Assembly (NCBI GenBank): GCA_950295325.1
Contig: OX485804.1
Location: 46,376,001 to 46,440,000 of the forward strand
DNA length: 64,000 bases
Direction: 5' to 3'
DNA from: Polytrichum commune
Lineage: Eukaryota; Streptophyta; Polytrichopsida; Polytrichales; Polytrichaceae
Part shown: positions 1 through 11,295 of the stretch, piece after piece
Layout: every line of letters starts with the position of its first letter
Numbering within the stretch: position 1 is the first letter of the stretch
Made by a program: the position numbers and the translations under genes
The notes under the pieces: generated by a model
Databases searched by the model: none
What the model saw: only the letters and a program-made list of their open reading frames with translations
Told to the model about the DNA's origin: nothing

Positions 1-553
1 ACTCTCATCCAAAGGCCGTACCATGGGTGTTGGGAAAGCCATTTTATGTAGTCTTTGGCCCTCAAGCATAGTGTGAAGTGAGAATGAACCATGTTGCGGG
101 ACCATTGCATGTTTTGTTGGCGGAAAAAGAGGGGAGGATTTGGTTTAATATAATATGTCTCCAAGTTTATCAATTTAAGATAACTACTTGGTGGTGTTTG
201 TCTGTCCTGGAATCTATCTTGGAATCTGTCCTGGAATCTGCCATGCAGTCTGTCCTGAAATCTGTCCTGCTGAAAAAATATTAAAAAAATCATGGTCTCC
301 CGGAATTTGCGTCAAGCCCACCTCTTGGAGGTGGGCCTGACGCAAATTCCGGTAGACCATGCACCCTTATCCACAACTAGCCATGTAGGACTCCATGTAG
401 ACTTTTCATCCACGAACTTTTCTTTGGGCCTTTAGGCCTTCACCTCCTAGTGTGAAGTGAACTTGGACGGTCTCCGCCTTTTCGACCAATGAGAGCTCTT
501 ACATTGCCGTGGTCAAGGGCCTTCAGCCTTGTGTGTGAAGTGGCCCTTAGTAT
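1..553. mobile_element. Foldback MITE-like element, copy 1, cut by the window start
   Basis: Positions 1-415 repeat at 2532-2945, so this is a dispersed element and not unique sequence. Its right end, near 553, reads GAAGTGGCCCTTAG, the inverse of the CTAAGGGCCACTTC-type ends seen at 2471, 14204 and 60165. Inside it, 291-361 is a near-perfect hairpin with arms of about 35 bases and almost no loop. No protein is encoded. I infer a non-autonomous foldback element. The left end lies outside the window. Confidence 0.6.
291..361. repeat. 71-bp near-perfect hairpin
   Basis: The arms CATGGTCTCCCGGAATTTGC and GCAAATTCCGGTAGACCATG are inverted copies. The two arms, about 35 bases each, differ at only about three places and meet with no real loop. 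A diverged copy of the same length lies at 2796-2866. Confidence 0.85.
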
Positions 554-601
554 TGAGCAAGACAAATATAATTGGTGACACTAAACACGATGTTTAGTGT
601 A

Positions 602-1661
602 CACCCTAACCTTGATAATGTCACACCCTCCGTTTCACCAAAAAGTGTGATATAAACAAGGTGTGACATACTTGATAATGTCACATTTTGTGCATAATGT
701 GATATTATCAAAAAATATGTAGAAAATCAAAATATAATTACAATTTTAAAAAAATAACAAATACGAGACTTCAATGTTTTTGAATGTAAAATCTAATTCA
801 AAATTGTGAATAACAACAAGAGCACATTATAATGTGTCATTGAGATCAGGTAAAGACCTCTCACTAGAGACAAAGAAGCTTCTAATGTCACATTGTTTTG
901 TTGATGTTAAATGTGCAACACCAATTCTAATGAGTTTGTCATGGATTTTTTCCATTTCTAACAACTCATGAGTGCTGAAATATGAGAACCTTGGCTAGCC
1001 ATAAAATTCAAAACATCTTTAGCATATTTTTGTGCACCGCTTAGCTTCACTACTTTAGACTCATCATCACTGCTATCTCAATGGGTCCACTTCCATGGAA
1101 TCAAGAACCTGTTCGCCATCTTGCACTGATTGCACAAGCTCCTCAGTAGAAAATTCCACCTCAAAATCATCTTCACCTTCCATGTTTATGTACTCCAAAG
1201 GACAAAGCTTTTCTACAGGCTTGCCTTCAACATCCAAACCCAAATTTAATGCGGCGACGAGTCTACCCAATTCCAAAGTTGCTTCCTCCATTTTGGACTT
1301 CATACGTTCATCAAGATTGTTTATATATGCATTCTGTGGAGCTGCGAGAAGTTGATATGCGAGAGAAACCGTTGCTTCTTCGGCACATAAGATTCAAGAT
1401 TCAAGAACCCAAGATTCAAGCGGAAGCAGGTGAAGATGCCGACATCATCCATATAATTTGTTGTCCATCCGGCCTTTTTTCATCCATGTTACTTGTTATT
1501 ATCACACTTACACTACAAATTTTGAAAAAAAATGGTGACATTATCAAGGGTGATAGTGATAATAACGAGGGAGTTTTACACTATGGAAATCGGTTTCAAA
1601 CTTTTAGGTGACAATATCAAGGTGTTCTATTGACAAGTGTGATATTATCAAGGTTAGGGTG
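602..1661 (-). mobile_element. pogo/Tc1-mariner-type DNA transposon, internally deleted, TA target duplication
   Basis: The ends are inverted: CACCCTAACCTTGATAATGT at 602 and the inverse, ending ATCAAGGTTAGGGTG, at 1661. The dinucleotide TA flanks both sides (600-601 and 1662-1663), the target duplication of the Tc1/mariner superfamily. The 1060-bp length is too short for a full transposase gene, and only a transposase C-terminus is left inside on the minus strand. Copies of a TGATAATRTCACA-type motif recur near both ends and could be transposase-binding sites, which is inference. Confidence 0.75.
850..1303 (-). pseudogene. C-terminal remnant of a pogo/Tigger-like transposase
   Basis: An open stretch from 1303 to 1073 encodes 76 residues with an acidic tail (EGEDDFEVEF, then ELVQSV), resembling the segment after the DDE domain of plant pogo/Tigger (CENP-B-related) transposases. 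After a stop, and with a change of frame, the similarity continues down to about 850: AQKYAKDVLNFMASQ, a helical ELLEMEKIHDKLIRIG stretch, then KQCDIRSFF. The last motif fits the PCNA-interacting (PIP) consensus QxxIxxFF, and a C-terminal PCNA-binding motif is known for pogo transposase. The DDE catalytic domain is missing, so this copy could move only with transposase supplied in trans. The family call rests on the tail motifs together with the TA-flanked inverted repeats. Confidence 0.55.
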
Positions 1662-1663
1662 TA

Positions 1664-2466
1664 ACTTATTAGTGTCGTCGGAGAAGTGGGCCAATAAGAA
1701 AGAGGCGAGCAAGTATGACCCTTAGGGCATCCCCAGGAGAGATAGAAAGCAACCCGCCAAAAATAATATATTATATGGTGTTTAGGGTGTTTGGGGAGCC
1801 CTCCATCTTGGGCGGGGCAGCTCATCTTGAGTCAGAGCCCACCAAAGCCTAGGCATACCCCCGGTATAATTAGGAAGCAATCAATAAGACAACGACACCT
1901 ATTATCTGACATGGGATAAAGTAGGATATCGGAGTATCTGATATTAAAGTAATCTCTTGGCGGGCCGGAGGAGGGTCGCCATATGAACCATTTATGATGT
2001 TGGAAGGCCTTTACTATACCCGGGCCGGTTCTAAATTATGCCGGACCGGACATTGGTGGGGCTCAATTTATGCCGGTACCGCCACCTAAGAACCCAGGAT
2101 GCCCCATTTTTGGCGTTAGCATGCCCCATGGCGAGGCTGCTGGGGACGCTCTTATAGCTTGGGTGGTATGTGGGGGGTACAAATGTTGTCTTTGCTAACT
2201 TTGAGGCCGAGGTAGACATTAACATTAACTAGGTAAGAAGTACACACGGGCGGGAGGAATAAAAGGGGAGGCCTCACTTGGGGAGGAATTGAGATAGGGG
2301 AGGGGAGTCAAGGGGCACACAACCCTAGAATTAGTTGTACTTACCCTTGCCGAAAGTACACACACAACATGCCAACCTTTAGGCTCGCATGCTTCAATAG
2401 GGCCTATCAGTAATTAGAGTGTGTTGTTTTTTAATGTGGTATATTTGGTTTGTTTAGCCAAATGCA
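1664..2466. other. Intergenic sequence with a promoter-like AATAAAAG box
   Basis: I see no gene here. The stretch is more GC-rich than its surroundings, and a TATA-like AATAAAAG at about 2258 is followed by a G-rich leader-like segment. It could be part of an LTR or a decayed promoter, but I found no matching second copy or boundary. Confidence 0.3.
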
Positions 2467-2950
2467 TTATCCTAAGGGCCACTTCATACATGAGCCAAGA
2501 GTCGTGACCTTGTGATGGTGAGGACCCTCGAGTCTCATCCAAAGGCCGTACCCATGGGTGTTGAGAGAACCGTTTTATGTAGTCATGGGCCTTCGAGCAT
2601 AGTGCGAAGTGAGAATGGACCATGTTGCGGGACCATTGCATATTTTGTTGGCAGAAAAAAGGGGAGAATTTGGTTTAATATAATATGTCTCGAACTCTAT
2701 CAATTTAAGAGAATTACTCAGTGGTGTTTGTATGTCCTGGAATCTGCCATGCAATATGTCACGAAACATGTCGTGCTAGAAAAAATTAAAATAGTCATGG
2801 TCTCCCGGAATTTGCATTAGGCCCACATCTTGAAGGTTGGCCTGACGCAAATTCCGGCATACCATGCACCCTTATCCACAACATGCCATGTAGGACTCCA
2901 TGTAGACTTTCCATCCACGAACTTTTCTTTGGGCCTTTAGGCCTTCACCT
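2467..2950. mobile_element. Foldback MITE-like element, copy 2
   Basis: The left end is CCTAAGGGCCACTTCATAC at about 2471. From 2532 to 2945 it follows copy 1 (1-415) with substitutions and includes the second 71-bp hairpin at 2796-2866. Similarity stops near 2950, so the right end is missing or replaced. There is no coding capacity. Confidence 0.6.
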
Positions 2951-3025
2951 CCTTGTTTCATGACAAGTTTCGGATCTCATATGGATATGTTGTTCATTGT
3001 TAAAGTGAAGTTTATCGTGCTCATT

Positions 3026-3215
3026 AAATGGTCATATAGGCTTTTCTTCCTCCCTCCCAATTATGTTGATTGTTAAGTCTAGAATGGTTATCATATGTTG
3101 AGCATGCAGTCCAATCTATTTCAAAAAAACCCTTTTTCTTTTGTGTGTTCATTCTTGGAACCACACCAAACCACATACCACTCAAATATGGTTGTCTGAT
3201 TGAGATGAGTAACCA
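3026..3215 (+). repeat. Dispersed ~190-bp repeat, copy 1
   Basis: It starts TTAAATGGTCATATAGG and ends with an ACCACTCAAATATGG-like segment. Diverged copies lie at 63442-63630 (same strand) and 28588-28762 (opposite strand). No protein or terminal inverted repeat is evident. A short non-autonomous element is likely. Confidence 0.6.
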
Positions 3216-6200
3216 AATTAGGCACATCTCCCTTAATAATTCAGTGGTTATTTGGAAAATTTGATTAAGATGAGCGCTATTTCTTGATCTCTCTCTCGGG
3301 GAAAGTGGTGGATATTTTCCACTTGATCATTGTATATTGGTTACCATCTTGCAATTGAATATGTTCCGTTTGTACGAAAAGAATGAAATAAGATAAAACA
3401 ACGGGGATCCGCATTATAGTAAGATTTCTATTCCACTTTGTTTCTTTGGTGGAGTATGATGCTCATTCGTAAGAGTGCTAATACTAGTAGATTTGACAAC
3501 CTACTTTTCATTTCAAGCTTTTCAATGGAAATTTTCGGTGAATGCAAATGTTGAAATTTTGAAATTTTGAATTTAAAATTCATCACTTGGCAAAATTTTG
3601 AGAATTTAATCTTCACTAGATATGTACTTGCCTGTACTATAGTAGATTACTACTAAGTAACTTATAAAATACTCCTTTTTGTGGCTTCTATGTTACTTAA
3701 CGTGGTCCACATTAGCTAGGGTCCAAGATCAAAGAAACTCCAAATTGAGCGGTCATATTGATTGAGAGCAAAATATTGGACCTAAGGAGTTTATACTCAA
3801 CACAAATCTAAGGTATGAAAATTGAAGTGGCGTTAAGGTGGTTTCACTTTCCTTCCAACTTTTCAGCAGTCTCCTTTCAAGAAATATTCCTCCTAATTTG
3901 AGAGCCCAGTCTTCACGCATAGATCCAATCTTGATCGAGTTTGAAGATAAACTCTATTGAGTTTCTTGAGCTCGACCGTCGTTATTTTTTCATTGCACCT
4001 CATTCTCAACCATTGTCCCATTTCCCTAGTTGGAGCCCCTCAATCCTTTCACTCAATCCATAAGGTTGTCGTTTCACCACCACCCACCACATCCGCACAA
4101 ACCCATCTTGGTTTTCAACTCCACGACAATTCCCGGACTTATTTAAATTTTCCAAAAAACAAATTGAAAAAAAAATGATTTAGTTCATTCTTTATCAAAC
4201 TTTATTTGTTTTGCCGTCGTTTAGAGCTCTTTCTATTAGGGTGGGGGTTGGGTTGAGGACCCACCCCCGCAAACAATAATTATTTTGGCCTTGGTGTGGG
4301 GATGTGGGAATGTGGATTGACAACAACCCCATGCCCGTTTTAGGATCCTTGCATGAGCGCATGACAATGTCCAGCATGAGCATATGCTTCCTTCATGACA
4401 CTAGTATTTTGGTTTATTACAAATCATTGTTTGTTATTCGTATTTGATAGTTCCCCTTGTGTTGGAGAGCGGCGTCATGTGTCCACTTCCAATAGGCTTG
4501 CTGAACATGGATGGCACTTTGACTCACTTGAGAAATTTGGGGAACTCGAATTTCAATTCATTGATTAGCAAGCTTCACATGAAATCAATTTCAAAATCAA
4601 GATTTTGTATCCACGTTTGTCGATTGATTCCATTGCCTCTTGTCAAACCAATGATGGAGGCCAATGTGTAGCTTTAAGAGAATAAAATTTTAAGTGGTTA
4701 CAAAGAGGGTGTTAGGGTGTTGCGTGTTTCACAATATAACAAACATGGGAAACCTATGGACATAATTGCATATGACACTTGGGGTGAGCCTTGGCAATCA
4801 TTCAATGACTCATTTGAGGAAATGCTAAAAAATGATAAGGACTGCAAGAAGTTAGTGGGAAGGTGTTTTATGTCTAGGAGGGTAACCACATGATGATTGC
4901 TTCACGATGACATGTTGATAGGGTGCATTAGTGAACACAAAGAGTGGTATTACGCAATTGATTGCATAATGTTGGAACCTCGGGCGTTGACTCTTCATGC
5001 TTAGTACGAACTAACTTGAGTGTAAGAAGGGGTATCATTTGAGACATTAGCGTATATAGTACACGTAAGGGAGTGATACTATTTTTACCTAGTGTGTATA
5101 TTTAAAGAGGCCATTCATAATTTTGAAGTAAGATTAGATGTACAAAAGGGAACCATGAGGTTTTGAGAGAAACTTGACACTAGATGTGTTAGTTTCATCC
5201 AATCCACAGTTTCATTGATTATTTTCATATGGTAATAGTCCTCAATGACTACCATGTCCATTCTTGTTAGGATTTGCATTTGGGTTTTTGGTTTTACCCA
5301 TGAGGCACATGAAGTGTTGATTGGTCCTCTTTAGGTTTGCTCTATATGTTCAAGCCAAGATATTGTACTCTTGTCTTCGTTTGTTTGATGTAATCATTGA
5401 GTTACATGACATGGATGAAAAATGTTCAAAGACATTCTCATTGAAAAAATGCCCTGGGTGCACCTTTTATAACATGTATGAGTATATGTGAGTGCACAAA
5501 AGGGGTACTAATTTGAATTTTATTGTATTATGTATACATATGCTACATAAATTATAACTCATCGTTATGTGCATGTATGCACGAGCTTAAGGAAATATAC
5601 AACCTTTGTACTTGTATGGTAGGGTCACTTATTGAGGTTCATTTATTTGGAAGTACGGAGGAGGATAAGGATGTTGTCATAGAGATGGAATTGATGTAGT
5701 CACAACTTAAAAATGATTTACATGAAGTTGTGGAGTTGCAAAGTGAGATTTGACATGCTTTGGATGTTCTAACTGTTGAACATGAAAATGTTGAAATGCC
5801 CTCTCAATGTAATGTAAAGTTCGTTGTGGGTTATGTAGAGGTAAAAGAGTTTGGAATTTTCAAAAGTATTGTTGTTAATCAATTCAATAACAATCCAACT
5901 TTATCTAAAGATTGATTAACTTGGATTAAGGTTGGCATATTTTATATGAAATCTAAACTCCTTACCACCGCAAACCATGATACTATGTAAAATATTGATT
6001 GTGATTGTGAAGTGTTTTTTTAAAACTCCTAAAGCTAGAATTGTCAAAAAAAAACACGATAGACCAAAAAAAAATAGCTCCAATTAAGGTTTGGGTTGTT
6101 GGGAGGGTTTATAAAATACATAGAGAACTTGGTAATTGTTGGGTGGAGTATAGGGATCCAATTGATTTGATGGATTGTCCATCAAACACCTAGATTGGTT

Positions 6201-6260
6201 TATGTCGGTGTCAACATGGAACCGACAATAATGGACTTACAATCTCATTCCACACCGGTT
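3216..6260. other. No recognised gene; scattered decayed coding-like stretches
   Basis: The stretch is AT-rich. A broken frame at about 5820-6050 on the plus strand reads plausibly as protein (GIFKSIVVNQFNNNP, then FYMKSKLLTTANHD) with in-frame stops between. I do not recognise the family, and a decayed transposon protein is the likeliest source. Confidence 0.3.
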
Positions 6261-6524
6261 TTGTTAAAAGTGCAATTCAATATGTAAAAGTGCACATGAA
6301 CAAATTATTGCAAACGCGTAGATTTCAATGAAAATACGACCATATTATAATTTTATTGGCTATAAATAAATAAAATTTATAAATATGGGTACATTTAGAT
6401 CAATTTTCTTGGTCATTAATCAAAATATAATTTGATGATTTTTGTAAAAAGACTTCATCCTACAATAAGATGAGGAATTCATTTTATGGGAGTTATGTAT
6501 AATTATAAAATAAAAAACCAATTA

Positions 6525-7240
6525 CGGTTCCACAAGGTGTGGCATATGCCTCACCCCTATAAATCTTGAGAAAACCAATTACGGCTTCACAAGGTAAGGC
6601 ATATGCCCCACCCCCTTAAAACTTGGAAAAAAACTAATTATTGCTTTACAAGGTGAGGCATATGCCACACCCCCTTGAGGCATATGCCCCACCCCCTTCA
6701 AACTTGTAAAAAAAAACTAATTATTGCTTCACAAGGTGAGGCATATGCCCCACCCCTTAAAACTTGAAAAAAAACTAATTACTGCTTGACAAGGTGAGGC
6801 ATATGCCCCACCCCCTTAAAACTTGAAAAAAAAACTAATTATTGCTTGACAAGGTGAGGCATATGCCCCACCCCCTTAAAACTTGAACAAAAACTAATTA
6901 CTGCTTGACAAGGTGAGGCATATGCCCCACCCCCTTAAAACTTGAAAAAAAAAACTAATTATTGCTTGACAAGGTGAGGCATATGCCCCACCCCCTTAAA
7001 ACTTGAACAAAAACTAATTACTGCTTGACAAGGTGAGGCATATGCCCCACCCCCTTAAAACTTGAAAAAAAACTAATTATTGCTTGACAAGGTGAGGCAT
7101 ATGCCCCACCCCCTTAAAACTTGAAAAAAAAACTAATTATTGCTTGACAAGGTGAGGCATATGCCCCACCCCCTTAAAACTTGAATAAAAACTAATTACA
7201 GCTCCACAAGGTGTGGCATATGCCTCACCCCTTTAAATCT
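6525..7240. repeat. Tandem ~60-bp repeat array centred on GGCATATGCC
   Basis: About eleven units of roughly 58-62 bp have the form AACTAATTATTGCTTGACAA followed by GGTGAGGCATATGCCCCACC, a C-run and AAAACTTGAAAAA. Each unit holds the perfect 10-bp palindrome GGCATATGCC. The outer units are the most diverged and the inner ones nearly identical, as expected of recent unequal exchange or slippage. No coding frame runs through it. Confidence 0.9.
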
Positions 7241-8214
7241 TGTTTTTTATAATATATATTATTGTTATTATTTTGAAGTTATATTTATATTTATATTTAT
7301 ATATTAGATTAAATATATATAGAATGTCTATTTTATTTCCAAAAAACTAAATAATTAGTAGGTATGAGTAGAATAATGCCACCGGCCCACATAAAAAAAA
7401 TTCAAGTGTAACTTCTTAAATTTGTGCATGATAGATCAATACAAAGTTTGTCCACACATATAAAATTAAAAAATAAACGTTTACCCTAAACCCTAAAACG
7501 CCGCTTAGGGTTAGGTCAAGTTTTTTAGCTGCCGCTCTTCTCCAACACGGATCTACCTCGGCGCCTCTTACTCCTACAACTCTTACTCCAACACCTTCTT
7601 GTTTCTCTCCGATGGTACATCTTCACTACTTCTTCTAATTATTATTCCTCAAAAGTTCAGAAGTTTTTCTAGTACTACACCGTCTAACCTATTGCTGCAA
7701 ATTTTGATCATTCAGCTCTCTATCATTTTATTGCGTTCAATCCACTCTCCAATAACTCTAATGTCTTCATTTGCAACTCAAATGATCTTCGACTCTACTT
7801 TCAACTTATATAGGCGCTTCAACACCAACTCTTATTCAATATTCAAATACCATCGTATTTTACATATTTTACGCTTATTTTCAACTTTATTCAGAATGTA
7901 CTTCAATTCAACACTCCATTCATGTAATTGTTTAACTCTTCAATTTTTTGGGATTCAGATCTAAATATGATTTCGTTTTTCAAAGCAATACAATTTATTA
8001 ATTATTACAAAAGATTACAGTATACTTAGTACATGTAGTTCATACTATGAAATTTTTGTAATAAATGCCTCATCCTCATTTTTCAAACTCTGGAATATAT
8101 GATGTTTACCTTTATATAACCCTTCAAAATTGGTATTACTCATCCGTATTGCTGAATTTTGTTTTCTTCATTCTTGATTACAAAATATTGTATCACTTCT
8201 CTTCCTTTCAAGTT
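7241..8214. other. No confident gene; telomere-like motif and one unrecognised frame
   Basis: Two facing telomere-repeat-like motifs occur at about 7482-7520: CCCTAAACCCTAAAA, and TTAGGGTTAGG inverted beyond it. AAACCCTA is also the plant telo-box of many promoters. A 121-codon plus-strand frame follows at 7599-7964. It is low-complexity, rich in Ser, Leu and Phe, and unlike any family I know, so I do not call it a gene. Confidence 0.3.
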
Positions 8215-8451
8215 GAGGCAAATGTTTTGAATTTGTTTTTTGGGGAATAAGGCACATGCCTCACCCTCTTTGAAAAATGTGAATTTCTTCTTAAGTTTGT
8301 GCTTAGAGGTGAGACACGTGCCTCACCCTTATGAAACAAAATTCTAAGTTTTTTGAATTTAGTTTTTGGGAATGAGACACATCTCTCATCCTCCTTGAGA
8401 AATCTGAATTTCTTCTGAAACATGTGCTTAGAGGTGACATACATGCCTCAC
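8215..8451. repeat. Quasi-palindrome array, left part (GAGGCACATGCCTCA units)
   Basis: Units of about 75-80 bp carry GTGAGGCACATGCCTCAC, an 18-bp quasi-palindrome imperfect only at its centre, followed by CTTATGAAACAAAATTCTAAG or a TCCTTGAGAAATCTGAAT segment. The array breaks off inside a unit at 8451 and resumes at 10454, where the solo LTR was inserted. Confidence 0.85.
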
Positions 8452-9152
8452 TGTGAGCCCAAAAGGGTGCCCACATTTAGTCTTAGACCCTTGAAACGTT
8501 AGTTGATGCACTTTGAAGTAGCATGTTACTTCACAAAAATATAAAAAGAGTGAAATGTTAGTCTTAGAAGTACCATGTTGTAAGAGGCTAGGATGTGAGT
8601 TGTTATTGTGTTTTTACCTTCGGAAGGATTTGAGTGAATGAGGATAGGTAAGGAGAACTTGGATTGAGTAGTTAGTGAGTAGGCTAGTACAAATGGATGG
8701 AGACAACCAAAGTGACTCAAGAGGCAAGTGCATTCGAATTGGGATGAATGGAGGATCACATGGAGCGCACAAGTGGACCACCTCATCATGGCCACTTAAT
8801 GGGGAAGGCCCAAGGAAGAATGCAAGGTGGAGGATAAGCAAATTCTCAAAGCACCAATCAAATCACGAGTTAAGCATCGTGGTTTGAATTAAGTGGTGAG
8901 CGACGATTTAGGAAAGTAAGGGGAGAAAGTTATGGCGGCGGAAAGCGAAGGAGGCTAAGTTTGGGTTGAAGCATCCCAAGTTTGGTAAAGTGTGGTAGGT
9001 AGAAAGCCAAGGCTAGTTAAATGTTCGAATTAGGATCCTTGTTGATCATTTGAGGGAGGAAGACTTAGAAGATAGGATTGGCGCCTACTAAGTAGGAGGA
9101 AATCTCAAGGGCTTATCGTGAGCCTTGAGGGTGCTCACCCCCTCAAGCTTAC

Positions 9153-9163
9153 TATATAATCCC
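9153..9163 (+). promoter_or_regulatory. LTR TATA box
   Basis: TATATAATCCC is conserved in both LTR copies (here and inverted near 49602-49612). It precedes a T/C-rich stretch and AAGGCACCCCACG, consistent with an LTR promoter at a U3/R boundary. The role is inferred from position and conservation. Confidence 0.5.
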
Positions 9164-9662
9164 TCATTCTTCCCTCACTCATCATCTCTTTCCTTTGTGC
9201 TCCAAGGCACCCCACGAGTTATAAGTGTGGGTGTGGGAAGCCATATTGGAGCACATGTGTGTGCTTAGTTTTTAGTTTGAGAGCCAAAGCTTGTTAGCCT
9301 TGAAGAGGGCTTGACCTCTTGATAGAATTAGTGTTGACGTGAAGGATTTTAAAGTTAATTCATGATTCCAATTTGTGGTACTTTAAGTTCATGTTTTGAA
9401 TACACGTGGTTGCAAGTTCCATGTTTAAGAGTTGAGCACTTGATGTTGTGATGAGTGCAAAAATATACTTGTGTGGATTAGTTAGTCTTAGTGAAGTTAG
9501 GAAATTCTCTCTCCCCCTCTCCTCTCTAGGATTTTAGGATTTTAGGATTAGAGAAGAATTGTGTGATTAGAAAGGGGTTGTTAGTAGAATTAGGGAAATT
9601 AGGTAGGAAGATTAGTTAAGGGCTTGAATAATTAGTGAGGTAGTTGGGAATTACAACTACAA

Positions 9663-10100
9663 AGTTGTGGGTTCATGAAGGAGCTGGGTTTATGAAGGAG
9701 CTGGGTTTGTTTAGTTAGAAAGTAAAGAGCTGGGTTTATGAAGGACCTGGGTTTGTTTAGTTAGAAGCTAAGGAGCTGGGTTCATGAAGGAGCTGGGTTT
9801 ATGAAGGAGCTGGGTTTGTTTAGTTAGAAGCTAAGGAGCTGGGTTTATGAAGGAGCTGGGTTTATGAAGGAGCTGGGTTTGTTTAGTTAGAAGCTAAGGA
9901 GCTGGGTTCATGAAGGAGCTGGGTTTATGAAGGAGCTGGGTTTGTTTAGTTAGAAAGTAAAGAGCTGGGTTTATGAAGGACCTGGGTTTGTTTAGTTAGA
10001 AGCTAAGGAGCTGGGTTTATGAAGGAGCTGGGTTTATGAAGGAGCTAGGTTTATGTAATTAGAAAGTAAAGAGATGGGTTCATGAAGGAGCTTAGTATAT
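9663..10100 (+). repeat. Tandem repeat inside the solo LTR (AAGGAGCTGGGTTT units)
   Basis: Repeats of TGAAGGAGCTGGGTTTAT combine with TTGTTTAGTTAGAAGCTAAG in higher-order units of about 65 bp. The block is lacking from the inverted LTR relative near 49 kb, which helps explain the length difference (2002 against 1673 bp). Confidence 0.85.
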
Positions 10101-10453
10101 AGCCTACCTAATTAGCTCATAGACAAGTAGTTAGTTACATTATGCTAGTTAGTGTTATGTGTGGCTTTCACAAGTAAATGTATTTGAGATTGACTATAGA
10201 GAATAGTGTTTTTTTTAACACTTGCATCCTCTCTTTAAAAATAAACCACGTGCACAACTTAATGGAGAATGTGGAGCACTCTCGCGATGGCAAGACAAAG
10301 GAAGCAAAGACCAAAGTTAAATCCAAGACCACTTGAAGGATGAACCTTGCACTATGGACTCATCCAAGTCCAAATCCAATACCGCGGAGGAATGTGAGCC
10401 CAAACCCACTACTCGGACTACGGACGCTTAAGGGTGGGGGGTTTGGCCTCACA

Positions 10454-11295
10454 CTCACCCTTATGAAACAAAATTCTAAGTTTTAAATTTATTTTTTTGG
10501 GGTGAGACACATGCCTCAACCTGCTTGAAAAATCTGAATTTCTCCTTAAGGTTGTATTTAGAGGTGAGGCACATGCCTCACCCTTATGAAACAAAATTCT
10601 ATGTTTTGAATTTGTTTTTTTCGGGTGGGGCACATGCCTCACTCTCCTTGAGAAATTTGAATTTCTCCCTAAGGTTATGCTCAGAGGTGAGGCATATCCC
10701 TCACCCTTATGAAACAAAATTCTAAGTTTTGAAGGTGAGTCACATGCCTCACCCTCCTTGAGAAATCGGAATTTCTCCTTAAGCTTGTGCTTAGAGGTGA
10801 GGCATATGCCTCACCCTTATGAAAAAAAATTCTATGTTTTGAATTTGTTTTTTTGGGGTGAGGCACATGCCTCACCCTTATGAAAAAAAATTCTATGTTT
10901 TGAATTTGTTTTTTTGGGGTGAGGCACATGCCTCACCCTTATGAAACAAAATTCTATGTTTCGAATTTGTTTTTTTCGGGTGGGGCACATGGTTCACCTT
11001 CTTGAGAAATATGAATTTCTCCCTAAGGTTATGTTTAGATATGAGGCACATGCCTCACCCTTATGAAATAAGATTCTAAGTTTTGAAGATGAGGCACATG
11101 CCTCACCTCCTTGAAAAATCTGAATTTATCCTTAAGGTTGTGCTTAGAGGTGAGGCACATGCCTGACCCTTATGAAATAAAATTATATGTTTTGAATTTG
11201 TTTTTTTGGGGTGGGGCACATGCCTCACCCTCCTTGAGAAATCAAAATTTCTTCTTAAGCTGGTGCTTAGAGGTGAGGCACAAGCTTCATCCTTA
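10454..11295. repeat. Quasi-palindrome array, right part
   Basis: It continues the 8215-8451 array in the same phase. At least ten copies of GAGGCACATGCCTCA-type motifs alternate with ACAAAATTCTAAGTTTTGAA and CTTGAGAAATTTGAATTTCT segments. Short open frames on both strands are by-products of the repeat and not genes. Confidence 0.85.

Larger units (their letters stand above)
8452..10453 (+). mobile_element. Solo LTR, copy 1 (2.0 kb), with CTCAC target duplication
   Basis: It begins TGTGAGCCC and ends CCTCACA, the TG...CA ends of an LTR. CTCAC lies directly before (8447-8451) and after (10454-10458). Deleting the insert and one CTCAC restores the array unit ATGCCTCACCCTTATGAAAC, which proves the insertion. 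A TATATAATCCC promoter box lies at about 9153. A relative lies inverted at 48283-49955. No internal retrotransposon genes are present, so the copy was reduced by LTR-LTR recombination. It includes a tandem repeat block at about 9663-10100. Confidence 0.9.

Noticed and set aside
3957-4178. Secreted-looking 73-residue frame with a hydrophobic start
   Set aside because: The sequence ends in an A-rich tract and lacks cysteine pattern or family resemblance; likely chance.
6525-7240. CRISPR-like regular repeats
   Set aside because: The units are full tandem repeats with no unique spacers, in a plant nuclear context; they are a minisatellite.
7599-7964. 121-codon frame after telo-box-like motifs as a possible gene
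   Set aside because: Low-complexity Ser/Leu/Phe-rich translation, no splice or homology support.
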